From an uncultured SAR86 cluster bacterium (GTDB lineage: Bacteria > Pseudomonadota > Gammaproteobacteria > Magnimaribacterales > TMED112): a DNA stretch of 64,000 bases. Both the position numbers and the translations under genes were made by a program. The stretch is from positions 1 through 64,000 of the forward strand of contig CACATF010000003.1 in NCBI GenBank assembly GCA_902535365.1, written 5' to 3'. Positions within the stretch are counted from its first letter, which is position 1. Every line of letters starts with the position of its first letter. Positions 1 to 9,929 of the stretch are shown here, in pieces. The notes under the pieces were generated by a model. The model saw only the letters and a list, made by a program, of their open reading frames with translations, was not told where the DNA came from and searched no databases.

Positions 1-29
1 AGAGAAGAAAAGCTGGTGGTCAAAATTTC

Positions 30-2822
30 TTAATTAATTTTCAACATTTTACCAGTATAGGATTTCTTTGATTTCTTGATTGTTTTAGGATCTCCTTCTG
101 CTACAAGATAGCCCCCACCATCTCCACCTTCAGGCCCTAAATCAATTATCCAGTCAGCTAATTTGATTACATCTAAATTATGCTCAATTACAATTACGCT
201 ATTGCCTTTGTTTACTAGTTTATTTAAAACATCCATCAACATTTGAATGTCATAAAAATGTAACCCGGTTGTAGGCTCATCAAGAACATAAAGAGTATTA
301 CCTGTATCTCGTTTGGACAATTCTTTTGATAATTTAACCCTTTGAGCTTCGCCACCTGAAAGTGTGTTAGCAGCTTGGCCAAGTTTGACATAAGAAAGAC
401 CCACTTCTTTTAGGGTTGATAGTTTTTTTAGTACTTGTGGGATTGATTTAAAAAACGACATTGCTTCTTCAACTGTCATTTCTAGAATCTCATGTATATT
501 CTTATCCTTAAATTTAATCTCAAGAGTATCATCTCTGAACCTTTTACCTTTACAAACATCACATTCGACGTACATATCTGGTAAAAAATGCATTTCAACT
601 TTAACCCAGCCCTCGCCTCTGCAATTTTCACATCTTCCTCCTTCGACATTAAAGCTAAACCTACCAGGTTTATAACCCCTCGCCCTTGATTCAGAGGTGT
701 TAGCAAAGATCTCTCTTATATGTGTGAACAGGCCTGTGTAAGTAGCTGGGTTACTTCGAGGTGTTTTGCCGATTGGGCTCTGATCAATTGAAATAAGTTT
801 ATCAATATTTTCTTCGCCAATTAATTTAGAAAATTTAGTTTTTTCAGGCAGTTTTGAATTATTTAGTTTTGAATTGATCCCAGGAATTAGGGTGTGATTA
901 ATTAAAGATGATTTGCCAGACCCTGAAACGCCTGTCACAGCAACAATTTTATTTAAAGGGATATCAACATTTACCTCATTAAGATTATTTGTTGTTGCTC
1001 CAGAGATAAGTATTGAATTATTTGAATCCTTTCTCTCTTTTTCTTTAAGCTCAATAAGCTTTTCACCTTTCAGATACTCTGCTGTGATCGATCTCTTTGA
1101 GTTGCAGATATCTTCTACAGTCCCCTCTGCAACAATTTCTCCACCATGTATGCCTGCACCAGGACCTAAGTCAATAACATGGTCTGCGGCTCTTATCATC
1201 TCTTCATCATGCTCAACCACTATAACCGTGTTGCCCAAGTCTCTTAGTTTTGCCAGAGTTTTAATTAGTTTTATATTATCTCTTTGATGGAGTCCGATGG
1301 ATGGTTCATCTAATACATATATTACCCCAACAAGACCTGACCCTATTTGGCTTGCAAGCCTGATTCTTTGTGCTTCACCCCCTGAGAGTGTATTGGCTCC
1401 TCTGGAGAGGTTTAGATAATCTAGACCAACATCCAGCAAAAAAGATAATCTAAGAATTATTTCTCTACTAATTTTTTCTGCTATTTCAGATTTGTTTCCA
1501 ATTAAACTCATATTTTCAATAATATCCAGAGCATCTTTGATTTTTAAATTGCTTATTTCAGGAAGACTCATGCCATCAACAAAAACATTTCTTGCAACCT
1601 CATTAAGTCTTTGCCCTCCACATGAATTGCATGTCTTTTCTGACACATAAGTATTTATCTTTTCTTTTATAAAGAATGAATCAGTTCTATCGTATTGTTT
1701 TTGTAATGAAGGAATTACTCCTTCAAACTTTTCAGTTTTTTTCTTTTTATCAACAAGGTCTTCAAAAGTAATTTCTTTTGTCATGCCCCATAAAATAGTT
1801 TCTTTTGTTTTTGTTTTTAAGTTACTCCACGATGTGTTGATATCTTCCTCAAGCACAGCAAACAATCCAATTAACTTGCTTTGGTAATATGGGGTATTCC
1901 AGGGCTCTATACACCCTTGTGCAACTGATAAATTTTTATATTTAATTATTTTGTCTTCATCAAAATATGCTTTTACACCAAGACCATCACATTCCTCACA
2001 TGCCCCGCTTGGATTATTGAAAGAGAAAATTTTTGGCTCAAGTTCTTGAACAGAATAATTGCATTTTGGGCATGAGTGTCTATTTGATAGTCTATATTCG
2101 TTCTCATTCCCAGCAATATCCACACTGCCGTTTGAAAACCTAATTGCTGTTTCAATTGATTCTGTCAGTCTTTGTTTACAGTCTTTTGAATCATCTATTA
2201 ATAATTGATCAACTAAAACTGAAATATTATGTTTTTTATTTTTTTCTAAAAGAGGAACCTTGTTGATCATATAAATTTCATTATCGACTCGAACTTTAGA
2301 GAAGCCCTCAGCCATAAGTTGGCCAAGAAGTTCGATGTGTTCTCCTTTGCCATCCATGATGATTGGTGAGTAAACAGAAATTTTATTTCCTAGTTCTTTT
2401 TTAATTGTGTCTGCCACCATTGATACAACAGGTTTTGCATCAAGCTCTAGGCCATGATCAGGACATTTTGGAATACCTACTCTTGCAAAAAGAAGTCTTA
2501 GATAATCGTGAACTTCAGTAATAGTTCCCACAGTTGATCTCGGATTATGGGATGTAGATTTTTGCTGAATAGAAATGGAAGGAGAAAGACCTTCAATTGA
2601 CTCAATATCGGCCTTATCCATAACTGATAAAAACTGTCTGGCATATGTTGAAAGTGATTCTACATACCTACGCTGACCCTCAGCATATATAGTGTCGAAT
2701 GCAAGAGAAGATTTACCAGAACCAGATAGTCCTGTAATAACAGTTAGCTTATCCCTTGGTATTTTTAGGGATATATTTTTTAAATTATGTGCTTTTGCAC
2801 TTTTGATCTCAATAAACTTCAA
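30..2822 (-). CDS. uvrA: Excinuclease ABC subunit A
   Basis: 930 aa ORF; two ABC ATPase halves (GLSGSGKSSLAF, GVSGSGKSSLI), signature LSGGEAQRIRLA/LSGGEAQRVKL, zinc-finger CxxC motifs; TTG start. Confidence 0.97.
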   Translation of the reverse strand: MKFIEIKSAKAHNLKNISLKIPRDKLTVITGLSGSGKSSLAFDTIYAEGQRRYVESLSTYARQFLSVMDKADIESIEGLSPSISIQQKSTSHNPRSTVGTITEVHDYLRLLFARVGIPKCPDHGLELDAKPVVSMVADTIKKELGNKISVYSPIIMDGKGEHIELLGQLMAEGFSKVRVDNEIYMINKVPLLEKNKKHNISVLVDQLLIDDSKDCKQRLTESIETAIRFSNGSVDIAGNENEYRLSNRHSCPKCNYSVQELEPKIFSFNNPSGACEECDGLGVKAYFDEDKIIKYKNLSVAQGCIEPWNTPYYQSKLIGLFAVLEEDINTSWSNLKTKTKETILWGMTKEITFEDLVDKKKKTEKFEGVIPSLQKQYDRTDSFFIKEKINTYVSEKTCNSCGGQRLNEVARNVFVDGMSLPEISNLKIKDALDIIENMSLIGNKSEIAEKISREIILRLSFLLDVGLDYLNLSRGANTLSGGEAQRIRLASQIGSGLVGVIYVLDEPSIGLHQRDNIKLIKTLAKLRDLGNTVIVVEHDEEMIRAADHVIDLGPGAGIHGGEIVAEGTVEDICNSKRSITAEYLKGEKLIELKEKERKDSNNSILISGATTNNLNEVNVDIPLNKIVAVTGVSGSGKSSLINHTLIPGINSKLNNSKLPEKTKFSKLIGEENIDKLISIDQSPIGKTPRSNPATYTGLFTHIREIFANTSESRARGYKPGRFSFNVEGGRCENCRGEGWVKVEMHFLPDMYVECDVCKGKRFRDDTLEIKFKDKNIHEILEMTVEEAMSFFKSIPQVLKKLSTLKEVGLSYVKLGQAANTLSGGEAQRVKLSKELSKRDTGNTLYVLDEPTTGLHFYDIQMLMDVLNKLVNKGNSVIVIEHNLDVIKLADWIIDLGPEGGDGGGYLVAEGDPKTIKKSKKSYTGKMLKIN

Positions 2823-2864
2823 TTTGATAGCATGAAATAGAAAAAAGTATTATAGAATATATAT

Positions 2865-3284
2865 ATGTCAAACGGCCTAAATAAAGTCCTAATTATTGGA
2901 AATCTTGGAGCAGATCCTGAGATTAAATATACTCAAGCAGGAAGCCCAGTCGCGAATTTATCTGTCGCGACATCAGAAAGATGGAAAGATAAAAATACTG
3001 GTGAACAAAAAGAGCAAGTTGAGTGGCACAGAGTTGTTATTTTTGGAAGGCTAGCAGAAATCGCCGAACAGTATCTAAAAAAAGGTTCTAAGATTTTTGT
3101 TGAAGGAAAGCTTCAAACGAGAGACTGGGAAGATTCAGAAGGTAAAAAGAGGTACACCACTGAAGTTGTTGCTAGAGAAATGACAATGCTTGATTCGAAA
3201 GGAGACAGCATGGAGAGCTCATCTTCCACTAGTTCGTCTTCAAAACCTGATAATGATAAATTCGAAGAAGATATACCATTCTAA
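2865..3284 (+). CDS. ssb: Single-stranded DNA-binding protein
   Basis: N-terminal OB fold [19 protein letters not shown], Ser-rich linker, acidic C-terminal tip EEDIPF; divergent from uvrA. Confidence 0.97.
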   Translation: MSNGLNKVLIIGNLGADPEIKYTQAGSPVANLSVATSERWKDKNTGEQKEQVEWHRVVIFGRLAEIAEQYLKKGSKIFVEGKLQTRDWEDSEGKKRYTTEVVAREMTMLDSKGDSMESSSSTSSSSKPDNDKFEEDIPF

Positions 3285-4480
3285 GCTCTTCGGATAATTA
3301 TTGACCCATTAGTTCCACCAAAACCGAATGAATTAGATAGAAAACAATTTATCTTCTTCTCGATATTTTCTTTAATAATTGGAAAATCCTCAGCTTCATG
3401 ATCTATTTCATCAATATTGTGGCTCCCACACAAAAAATCGTTATCCATCATCATCAGACAATATATAACTTCATGAACTCCAGCTGCGCCTAGTGAGTGC
3501 CCAGTAAGTGATTTGGTTGATGAAATCAAAGGCAAATTATCGCCAAATACTTTTTTGATTGCTTTAAGCTCTGTAATGTCTCCTGCAGGCGTGCTTGTTC
3601 CATGCGTATTAATATATTCAACTTCTTCTAAGCCTTTAAGCCCCTCCATGCATCTAGAAGCACCTTCTCCAGATGGGCTAACGAGAGAGTAGCCATCACT
3701 TGATTCTGCGCAAGATACAATTTCTCCATAAATCTTCGCACCTCTCTTAAGGGCACTGTTCATATCTTCTAAAATAACAATTCCACCACCTCCTGATGGA
3801 ACAAAACCATCGCGATTTGAATCGTATGGTCTCGAAGCAGATTCAGGGGTTTCGTTAAATTTCGTACTCAAAGCTCCCATGGCATCAAACATAATTGAAC
3901 CTGACCAATGATCGTCTTCTGCACCGCCAGCAATCACTATGTCTTGCTTCCCATTTTTAATCAGATCAAAGCCATGAGATATGCAGTGAAGGCTAGTTGA
4001 GCAGGCTGACGCTATTGAGAAAGATACACCTTTTGTTCCAAAAAATGTTGAGATCGCTGCAGAAGTTGTATTGGCCATAGTTTTTGTAACAGAGTATGGC
4101 CCAATTCTTTTCATACCTTTCTCCTCTGCAGTTTTTACAACCCTATGAATTTCTCTGCTTGAGCCAGTTCCAGAACCAACAATCACCCCAACCTTATCTG
4201 TAGCAATATCTTCATCTGACAACCCAGAATCTTCTATTGCCTCTTTAGTGGCTAAGAATGAGTAGGCAGAGGTTTCACTCATGAATCTCATCATTTTTCT
4301 GTCTATTTGATTCAGGTCAGGGTTTACTTGCCCTGAAACATGGCACCTCATACCATGATCTATGTATTCTTGATTATGTTTTAGGCCAGATTGACCCTTC
4401 TTGAGAGAATCAAGTACTTCATTTTTGTTGTTGCCTAAGCAGGAGATAACCCCTATACCAGTAATTGCCACCTTTCTCAT
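3281..4480 (-). CDS. fabB: Beta-ketoacyl-ACP synthase I
   Basis: 399 aa; [12 protein letters not shown] active-site Cys, [23 protein letters not shown] and NSFGFGGTN motifs; FabB-like N-terminus. Confidence 0.9.
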   Translation of the reverse strand: MRKVAITGIGVISCLGNNKNEVLDSLKKGQSGLKHNQEYIDHGMRCHVSGQVNPDLNQIDRKMMRFMSETSAYSFLATKEAIEDSGLSDEDIATDKVGVIVGSGTGSSREIHRVVKTAEEKGMKRIGPYSVTKTMANTTSAAISTFFGTKGVSFSIASACSTSLHCISHGFDLIKNGKQDIVIAGGAEDDHWSGSIMFDAMGALSTKFNETPESASRPYDSNRDGFVPSGGGGIVILEDMNSALKRGAKIYGEIVSCAESSDGYSLVSPSGEGASRCMEGLKGLEEVEYINTHGTSTPAGDITELKAIKKVFGDNLPLISSTKSLTGHSLGAAGVHEVIYCLMMMDNDFLCGSHNIDEIDHEAEDFPIIKENIEKKINCFLSNSFGFGGTNGSIIIRRA

Positions 4481-5421
4481 GCTAACAAAGTATTCCTTAA
4501 AAATTTTTTCATATTATCCAGTTTGTCTAGTTTAATAAATTTGCTAGTGTATTCAATGCAATTATTGATGGCATCATCTCTCTCAGCTCTAGTCTTCTTA
4601 AAGCCGCCTCTTTCATTTATTTGTTCCTTGATAGCAATAAAATCTTTGGAATTAATCTGATCTTTGAATTCTGTTTGTTCTTGCTGATTCATCTCTTTTA
4701 GGACAATTAAGATTGGAAATGTAAGCTTTCCCTCGTCAAGGTCTTTAAATTTTGCCTTGCCAGTTGAAGATGAATCATTAAAATCTGCCAAATCATCGTT
4801 AAGCTGAAATGCTTTGCCAAAGGATAGGCCCAGATCCTTAAGATAATCTATATTCTCTTGATTTTGTTTTGAATAAATACCAAGGCAATGAAGGATACCA
4901 GAAAATAATACAGCTGTTTTCTTTTCAATTACCTCCATGTAATAGTCTATTGTCATGAGAGTATTATTTGCTCTGATTTGAATGAATTCTCCCTCTATCA
5001 GCTTTTCTGCACAGTCTATTAAAACTGATGCAATCTCATGGTTTTCAATAGAATTTAATGTTTTAAAAGTTTTTGTGTATAAGTAGTCTCCATAAAGAAT
5101 GGCTTTCTTTGAGCCCCATTTCTTAACAACAGTTGGTTTGTTTCTTCTAAGATCAGCTTCATCGATAATATCATCATGAATTAATGTTGAAAGATGAATA
5201 AGCTCAGATGCTGCAGCAAGCTCTATTAGCCTTTCTTTTTTTATCCCTAAGTTTGAGCCGTATAGGTAGATAACCTGGCTTCTAATGAACTTTCCATGGC
5301 TCTCATTTAGAAAATCACTTATTTCATTGATATCAGCATCCTTAGAGAATGTAATATTAGCCATTTTCAGCTTTACATCCTGTAAAAATTCAGTTAAATT
5401 TTGTTCCTCAATATTAGGCAT
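4477..5421 (-). CDS. ispB: Polyprenyl (octaprenyl) diphosphate synthase
   Basis: 314 aa; LIHDDIIDEADLRR and QLNDDLADF Asp-rich motifs; divergent from rplU as in other Gammaproteobacteria. Confidence 0.9.
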   Translation of the reverse strand: MPNIEEQNLTEFLQDVKLKMANITFSKDADINEISDFLNESHGKFIRSQVIYLYGSNLGIKKERLIELAAASELIHLSTLIHDDIIDEADLRRNKPTVVKKWGSKKAILYGDYLYTKTFKTLNSIENHEIASVLIDCAEKLIEGEFIQIRANNTLMTIDYYMEVIEKKTAVLFSGILHCLGIYSKQNQENIDYLKDLGLSFGKAFQLNDDLADFNDSSSTGKAKFKDLDEGKLTFPILIVLKEMNQQEQTEFKDQINSKDFIAIKEQINERGGFKKTRAERDDAINNCIEYTSKFIKLDKLDNMKKFLRNTLLA

Positions 5422-5437
5422 ATATATATTTTAAGAA

Positions 5438-5758
5438 ATGTACGCAATTATAGACACAGGTAATCAACAAGAAAAAGTTGAAGTTGGCACAATAATCGAA
5501 GTCGATTACATGGCTGACAAGAAAAAAGGGGACAAAGTAATGTTCGATAAGGTTCTTTTGCTTTCAGATGGCAAAGATGCAACTGTTGGTCAGCCTTATG
5601 TTGGTAAAGCGTCAGTTTCAGGAAAAGTTGTAAGCCAAGATAAAAAAGACAAGGTTTATGCTATACAATTTAGAAGAAGGAAAGATTCCAAAAGAATCGT
5701 AGGGCATAGAAGAAAAGTAACTACTATTAATATTAGCGAGATAAACAATGGCTCATAA
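5438..5758 (+). CDS. rplU: 50S ribosomal protein L21
   Basis: [17 protein letters not shown]... 106 aa, followed by rpmA and obgE. Confidence 0.96.
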   Translation: MYAIIDTGNQQEKVEVGTIIEVDYMADKKKGDKVMFDKVLLLSDGKDATVGQPYVGKASVSGKVVSQDKKDKVYAIQFRRRKDSKRIVGHRRKVTTINISEINNGS

Positions 5759-6008
5759 GAAAGCAGGCGGATCGAGTAAGAACGGTCGAGATTCGAATCC
5801 TAATTTTTTAGGAGTCAAAAGATTTGGTGGGCAAAAAGTGAATGCTGGCGAAATCATTGTCAGACAAAGGGGCACAAAGTTCCATCCAGGTCTTAATGTA
5901 GGCAAAGGAAGGGATGATACTCTCTTTGCTCTAAAGACTGGCAACGTTGAATTTAAAAACAAAGGCGCTAATCAAAGAAAGTTCGTTAATATCGTTCCAA
6001 CAGAATAA
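5748..6008 (+). CDS. rpmA: 50S ribosomal protein L27
   Basis: [29 protein letters not shown] canonical N-terminus. Confidence 0.97.
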   Translation: MAHKKAGGSSKNGRDSNPNFLGVKRFGGQKVNAGEIIVRQRGTKFHPGLNVGKGRDDTLFALKTGNVEFKNKGANQRKFVNIVPTE

Positions 6009-6013
6009 TTCTT

Positions 6014-7003
6014 ATGGCTTTTCAAGATGAAGCCAAAATCATAGCAATCTCAGGCAAAGGTGGTAACGGCTGTTTAAGTTTCCGTAGAGAAAAATACATC
6101 CCGAGGGGCGGTCCAGATGGCGGTGACGGCGGTGACGGCGGTGATGTTGTTGTTGTATATGATAAAAACTTGAACTCTTTATCAAATTTAAGAGGAAAAA
6201 AAGTTTTATCTGCTCAGTCTGGTAAAGGTGGTTCAGGTAAAAATATGAAAGGTGAGTCAGGTGATGACTTGCTTGTGCCTGTTCCCTCTGGAACTATGAT
6301 CTATTCAGAGAATACTGGAGAGTTAATAGGAGAAATTACAGAAAAAAATCCAAAAATAACTGTAGCTAAAGGTGGTAAGGGCGGATTAGGGAATGCAAGA
6401 TTCAAATCCTCTACCAACCAATCGCCAAGAAAGACCATTGATGGCGAAGAGGCAGATAGGAGAGAAATTCTATTAGAGCTTAGACTTATTGCCGATATTG
6501 GTCTGCTTGGGTTGCCAAATGCAGGAAAATCAACACTGATCAATACAGTGACAAATTCAAAATCAAAGATAGGATCATATGCTTTTACTACACTTGAGCC
6601 AAAACTGGGAGTTATGGAGAATGAACTTAGAACAATAACGATTGCAGACCTTCCAGGAATTATAGATGGAGCCGCTGAAGGACAAGGTCTTGGAATTAAG
6701 TTTTTAAAACATGCTTATAGAACAAGATTTCTTCTTCATCTTATTGATGCTTCACAAGATATTGAAGAAGCATTTAATGCCTATGAGACTATTGAAGAAG
6801 AACTTGAAAAATTTCATTTAGATTTTTCTGACCAACAAAGATGGTTGTGCCTAACAAAGGTTGATGTTGTTGAAAGTCAGCATCTTTCAAGCTTAATAAG
6901 TTTCTTTCAAAAGAAACTACCAAAGACTCCGATATATCCGATATCTTCAGTGGAAGGAAGTGGGATTGATGAGTTAAAAAGTGAGCTTTTTAAGCAGATT
7001 TAA
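6014..7003 (+). CDS. obgE: GTPase Obg
   Basis: Gly-rich Obg domain (GGPDGGDGGDGGDV), GLPNAGKSTLI, DLPGIIDGA. Confidence 0.97.
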   Translation: MAFQDEAKIIAISGKGGNGCLSFRREKYIPRGGPDGGDGGDGGDVVVVYDKNLNSLSNLRGKKVLSAQSGKGGSGKNMKGESGDDLLVPVPSGTMIYSENTGELIGEITEKNPKITVAKGGKGGLGNARFKSSTNQSPRKTIDGEEADRREILLELRLIADIGLLGLPNAGKSTLINTVTNSKSKIGSYAFTTLEPKLGVMENELRTITIADLPGIIDGAAEGQGLGIKFLKHAYRTRFLLHLIDASQDIEEAFNAYETIEEELEKFHLDFSDQQRWLCLTKVDVVESQHLSSLISFFQKKLPKTPIYPISSVEGSGIDELKSELFKQI

Positions 7004-7247
7004 CTTTACTGTTAAGTCTACTTTTAATTCTAGCTGCTTTATTTTTATGAATGACGCCTTTATTAGCCATTCTATCAATGACAGATTGAGCTTCTTTCAT
7101 AACATCTTTAGATTTTGAATCCTTGGCTTCAACAGATTTGTTGGTATTTTTAACAGCAGTTCTAACCATAGATCTCTGAGCATGTTTTAGCTCATACCTG
7201 CTTTTATTCTGTCTAGCTCTTTTTTCAGCTGATTTTGAGTTTGCCAT
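6990..7247 (-). CDS. rpsT: 30S ribosomal protein S20
   Basis: MANSKSAEKRARQNKSRYELKHAQRSMVRT..., 85 aa. Confidence 0.95.
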   Translation of the reverse strand: MANSKSAEKRARQNKSRYELKHAQRSMVRTAVKNTNKSVEAKDSKSKDVMKEAQSVIDRMANKGVIHKNKAARIKSRLNSKVKSA

Positions 7248-7263
7248 AAAATTTCCTATTAGT

Positions 7264-7607
7264 TGGTGGAGGCGGCGGGATTTGAACCCACGTCCGTCAT
7301 CACTTTCCCCTAGTATCTACATACTTAGATTCATCAATTAATTTCGCATCAATATAGCCTGATGATCAAGACATATTGAGCTAAGCCCTAAAATTCATTC
7401 TACTGGTGGGCCCCGGTAGAGTATATCCTACAAAAATGACCATTATCAAATGCTGTAGGCCACACATGATAACAGGTTGGCATTAAGCTGCCAATCTATA
7501 GTTGTAGTTATCTGCAACTAATTTTTTGAACAATATTTTACGAGTTGTGTTCATGCTCGATATGCACTTTGGGTTCCGCGGTAGCCGTCAAAGCCAAATA
7601 CGCCCCC
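7264..7607 (-). ncRNA. ssrA: tmRNA (one-piece)
   Basis: Minus-strand 5' GGGGGCGTATTTGGCTTTGACGG...; 3' CGCCTCC-A-CCA pairing with 5' GGGGGCG, including a G3:U70 wobble; tag ORF at 7483-7515 reads GCA GAT AAC TAC AAC TAT AGA TTG GCA GCT TAA (ADNYNYRLAA*); adjacent to smpB. Confidence 0.95.
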
Positions 7608-7626
7608 GAACGCAGAATAATAATGC

Positions 7627-8082
7627 TTATTTGTACTTTTTTAAAGCTCTTTCTTGATCTCTTGCAATATCTGCAGTTTTCTTAACTTGCTTCTTGTCGT
7701 AATTCTTTTTTCCTTTTGCTAAAGCAATTTCTAATTTTGCAAGATGCCCTTTCCAGAAAAGTTTTACTGGCACACATGTTTGGCCTTTAGCTGAAATAGC
7801 AAATTGAATTTTTTCTATCTCTTTATTATTCAATAAAAGCTTTCGAAATCGTTCAGGATTTACTTGGTCTTTCTGATTTATATAACTTGCCGGGTTAATT
7901 CTTGCCCCCACTAACCAAAGCTCTCCTTTAATATCTTTTATGTAGGCTTCTTTAATATTTAGTTTACCCTCTCTGAGTGACTTAACTTCCCATCCTTCCA
8001 GCATAAGACCAGCAACAAAAGTTTCTTCCAGAAAAAAATCAAATCTGGCTTTCTTATTTGTTGCTACAGTTTTACTATTCAT
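7627..8082 (-). CDS. smpB: SsrA-binding protein SmpB
   Basis: EETFVAGLMLEGWEVKSLREGKLNIKEAYI and KKNYDKKQVKKTADIARDQERALKKYK; next to tmRNA. Confidence 0.97.
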   Translation of the reverse strand: MNSKTVATNKKARFDFFLEETFVAGLMLEGWEVKSLREGKLNIKEAYIKDIKGELWLVGARINPASYINQKDQVNPERFRKLLLNNKEIEKIQFAISAKGQTCVPVKLFWKGHLAKLEIALAKGKKNYDKKQVKKTADIARDQERALKKYK

Positions 8083-8086
8083 AGAT

Positions 8087-8551
8087 ATGATTTTACAAAA
8101 TCAGCAAAAGCTTCTCAGCTTTTTAGGGCTCTTTCCATTTATCGCCTTAGCAGCACTTATTTGGATCAACCCAGTATGGGATATTTTTATATTACTAATT
8201 TTTATATTTTACTCTCTATTCATTCATATTTTTCTTTGTGGATCTTGGTGGGGCATTGCACGTGAAAAAAATAAATCAGTACTCCCGTCCATTCTATTTT
8301 TCTTCTTTCCACTAATTTTAGCTTTTGTACTTTGTTTAATGGAGTTTAGCTTTAGCCCATCTTATAGTGAGACCTATAAGTTTATTCTAGGCCCGCTCAT
8401 TGCTCTTTTGCTTGCTTTTGAATTAGGCCATATCTATGAAAAAAAAATACTTAATCTTGAAGAGGATTATATTGAGTTGAGATTCAAGCTTACTTTTTCA
8501 GTAAGGATTTGCCATTTACTAATGATTGGGTTTATATTTACTAATCAATAA
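8087..8551 (+). CDS. Small integral membrane protein, DUF3429-like
   Basis: 154 aa, several hydrophobic segments and a CGSWWGIA motif; family assignment from memory only. Confidence 0.6.
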   Translation: MILQNQQKLLSFLGLFPFIALAALIWINPVWDIFILLIFIFYSLFIHIFLCGSWWGIAREKNKSVLPSILFFFFPLILAFVLCLMEFSFSPSYSETYKFILGPLIALLLAFELGHIYEKKILNLEEDYIELRFKLTFSVRICHLLMIGFIFTNQ

Positions 8552-8559
8552 ATAAATCT

Positions 8560-9924
8560 ATGGCAGCGAATTCAGGTCAATGGAACAACAATACAGCTTT
8601 TTTATTAGCTGCTACAGGCTCTGCTGTAGGGTTAGGTAATATTTGGGGGTTTCCGTATAAAGCTGGAGAAAACGGCGGCGGTTTATTTGTGCTGCTTTAC
8701 ATTTTCTTTGTAATTACCCTAGGTTTGCCAGTATTTATGGCAGAAGTTTTCATAGGAAAAAAAGGTAAAAGCAATCCAGTATCATCCGTAGAAACCCTAG
8801 CGAAAGCCTCAAATTCATCAAAAAGTTGGAACATTATTGGATACGGTGGAATTCTTGCTAGCTTAATTATTGCAGGATATTACGCTGTAATTGCAGGCTT
8901 TGTTATTAATTATGGTTTTATATCGGCAAGTGGAGTTGATGTAGGGGCAGCAGAAGCAATTTATACGGCTGAAAAGGCAAATTTCTGGGAAATGACAATG
9001 TGGTTTTCCATATTCCTTTTTGGTTCAGGATTTGTTGTAGCAAATGGTATTGATAAAGGGATTGATAAAGCTATGAGATTCCTTCTTCCAATGCTGTTCG
9101 TTCTGGTATTTGCAATGGTAGGTTATGGAGCAATTGCCGGAGATTTTGCAGCAGGCCTTAGTTATTTATTTTCATGGAAAGCCGATGATTTCTCTGCTGG
9201 TACAATACAAGCTGCAATAGGACAAGCCTTCTTCTCCATGAGTATTGGGATGGGAACATTAATGGCATTTGGATCATATATGCCTTCAGATCAAAAAGTT
9301 TCTAGAGCATCTTCAGTTGTGGTGACCGCAGATACAGGTGTGGCTTTGCTAGCTGGTCTAGCTATATTCCCACTTGCACTTGGTCTTGGTTTTTCACCTA
9401 ATGCTGGTGATACTTTGGTATTCGTAACCATGACAGAAGTCTTTGCACAGCTTGGATCCATCGGTCAATTCGTAGGTCCATTGTTCTATTTCTTACTTGC
9501 GGTAGCTGCATTTAGTTCAATGATTTCTATTCTTGAGCCAAGCGTTGCTTTTCTATCGCAAAAGTTCTCTATGACAAGAGTAAAAGCTACATCCATCATT
9601 ATGGCAGTGTGTTTCGGTCTATCTCTGGTAAGTGTAGCGGGGCATAACGTGTGGAATGACGTTGCTATAGGAGCTCTTGATAATACCTTTGAGGCAATGA
9701 AATACTTTGCAGATGATTTCTTGTTACTTCTAGTTGGTACAGGGATGTCAATCTTCGTTGGATGGAGATTGCAAGGAGCATTGGATAATGACATTCTGGG
9801 CATCGAAAACAAAGCTTTAATGAACTTATGGGTATTTATTTTGAAATGGGTAAGCCCAATCTTCTTAATGCTTATCTGGACCCTTGGTAATCTTCAAATT
9901 CTATTCGGCATAAGATTCTTTTAA
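8560..9924 (+). CDS. Sodium-dependent transporter, neurotransmitter:sodium symporter (NSS/SNF) family
   Basis: N-terminal AATGSAVGLGNIWGFPYKAGENGGG signature; multiple TM helices; 454 aa. Confidence 0.92.
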   Translation: MAANSGQWNNNTAFLLAATGSAVGLGNIWGFPYKAGENGGGLFVLLYIFFVITLGLPVFMAEVFIGKKGKSNPVSSVETLAKASNSSKSWNIIGYGGILASLIIAGYYAVIAGFVINYGFISASGVDVGAAEAIYTAEKANFWEMTMWFSIFLFGSGFVVANGIDKGIDKAMRFLLPMLFVLVFAMVGYGAIAGDFAAGLSYLFSWKADDFSAGTIQAAIGQAFFSMSIGMGTLMAFGSYMPSDQKVSRASSVVVTADTGVALLAGLAIFPLALGLGFSPNAGDTLVFVTMTEVFAQLGSIGQFVGPLFYFLLAVAAFSSMISILEPSVAFLSQKFSMTRVKATSIIMAVCFGLSLVSVAGHNVWNDVAIGALDNTFEAMKYFADDFLLLLVGTGMSIFVGWRLQGALDNDILGIENKALMNLWVFILKWVSPIFLMLIWTLGNLQILFGIRFF

Positions 9925-9929
9925 ATCTT

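Noticed and set aside
913-1287. 124-aa ORF antisense to uvrA (and similar antisense ORFs over dnaK, obgE, carB, ftsH, pepA, infB)
   Set aside because: Overlap strongly conserved genes in the opposite strand, with Ser/Pro-rich composition typical of antisense frames.
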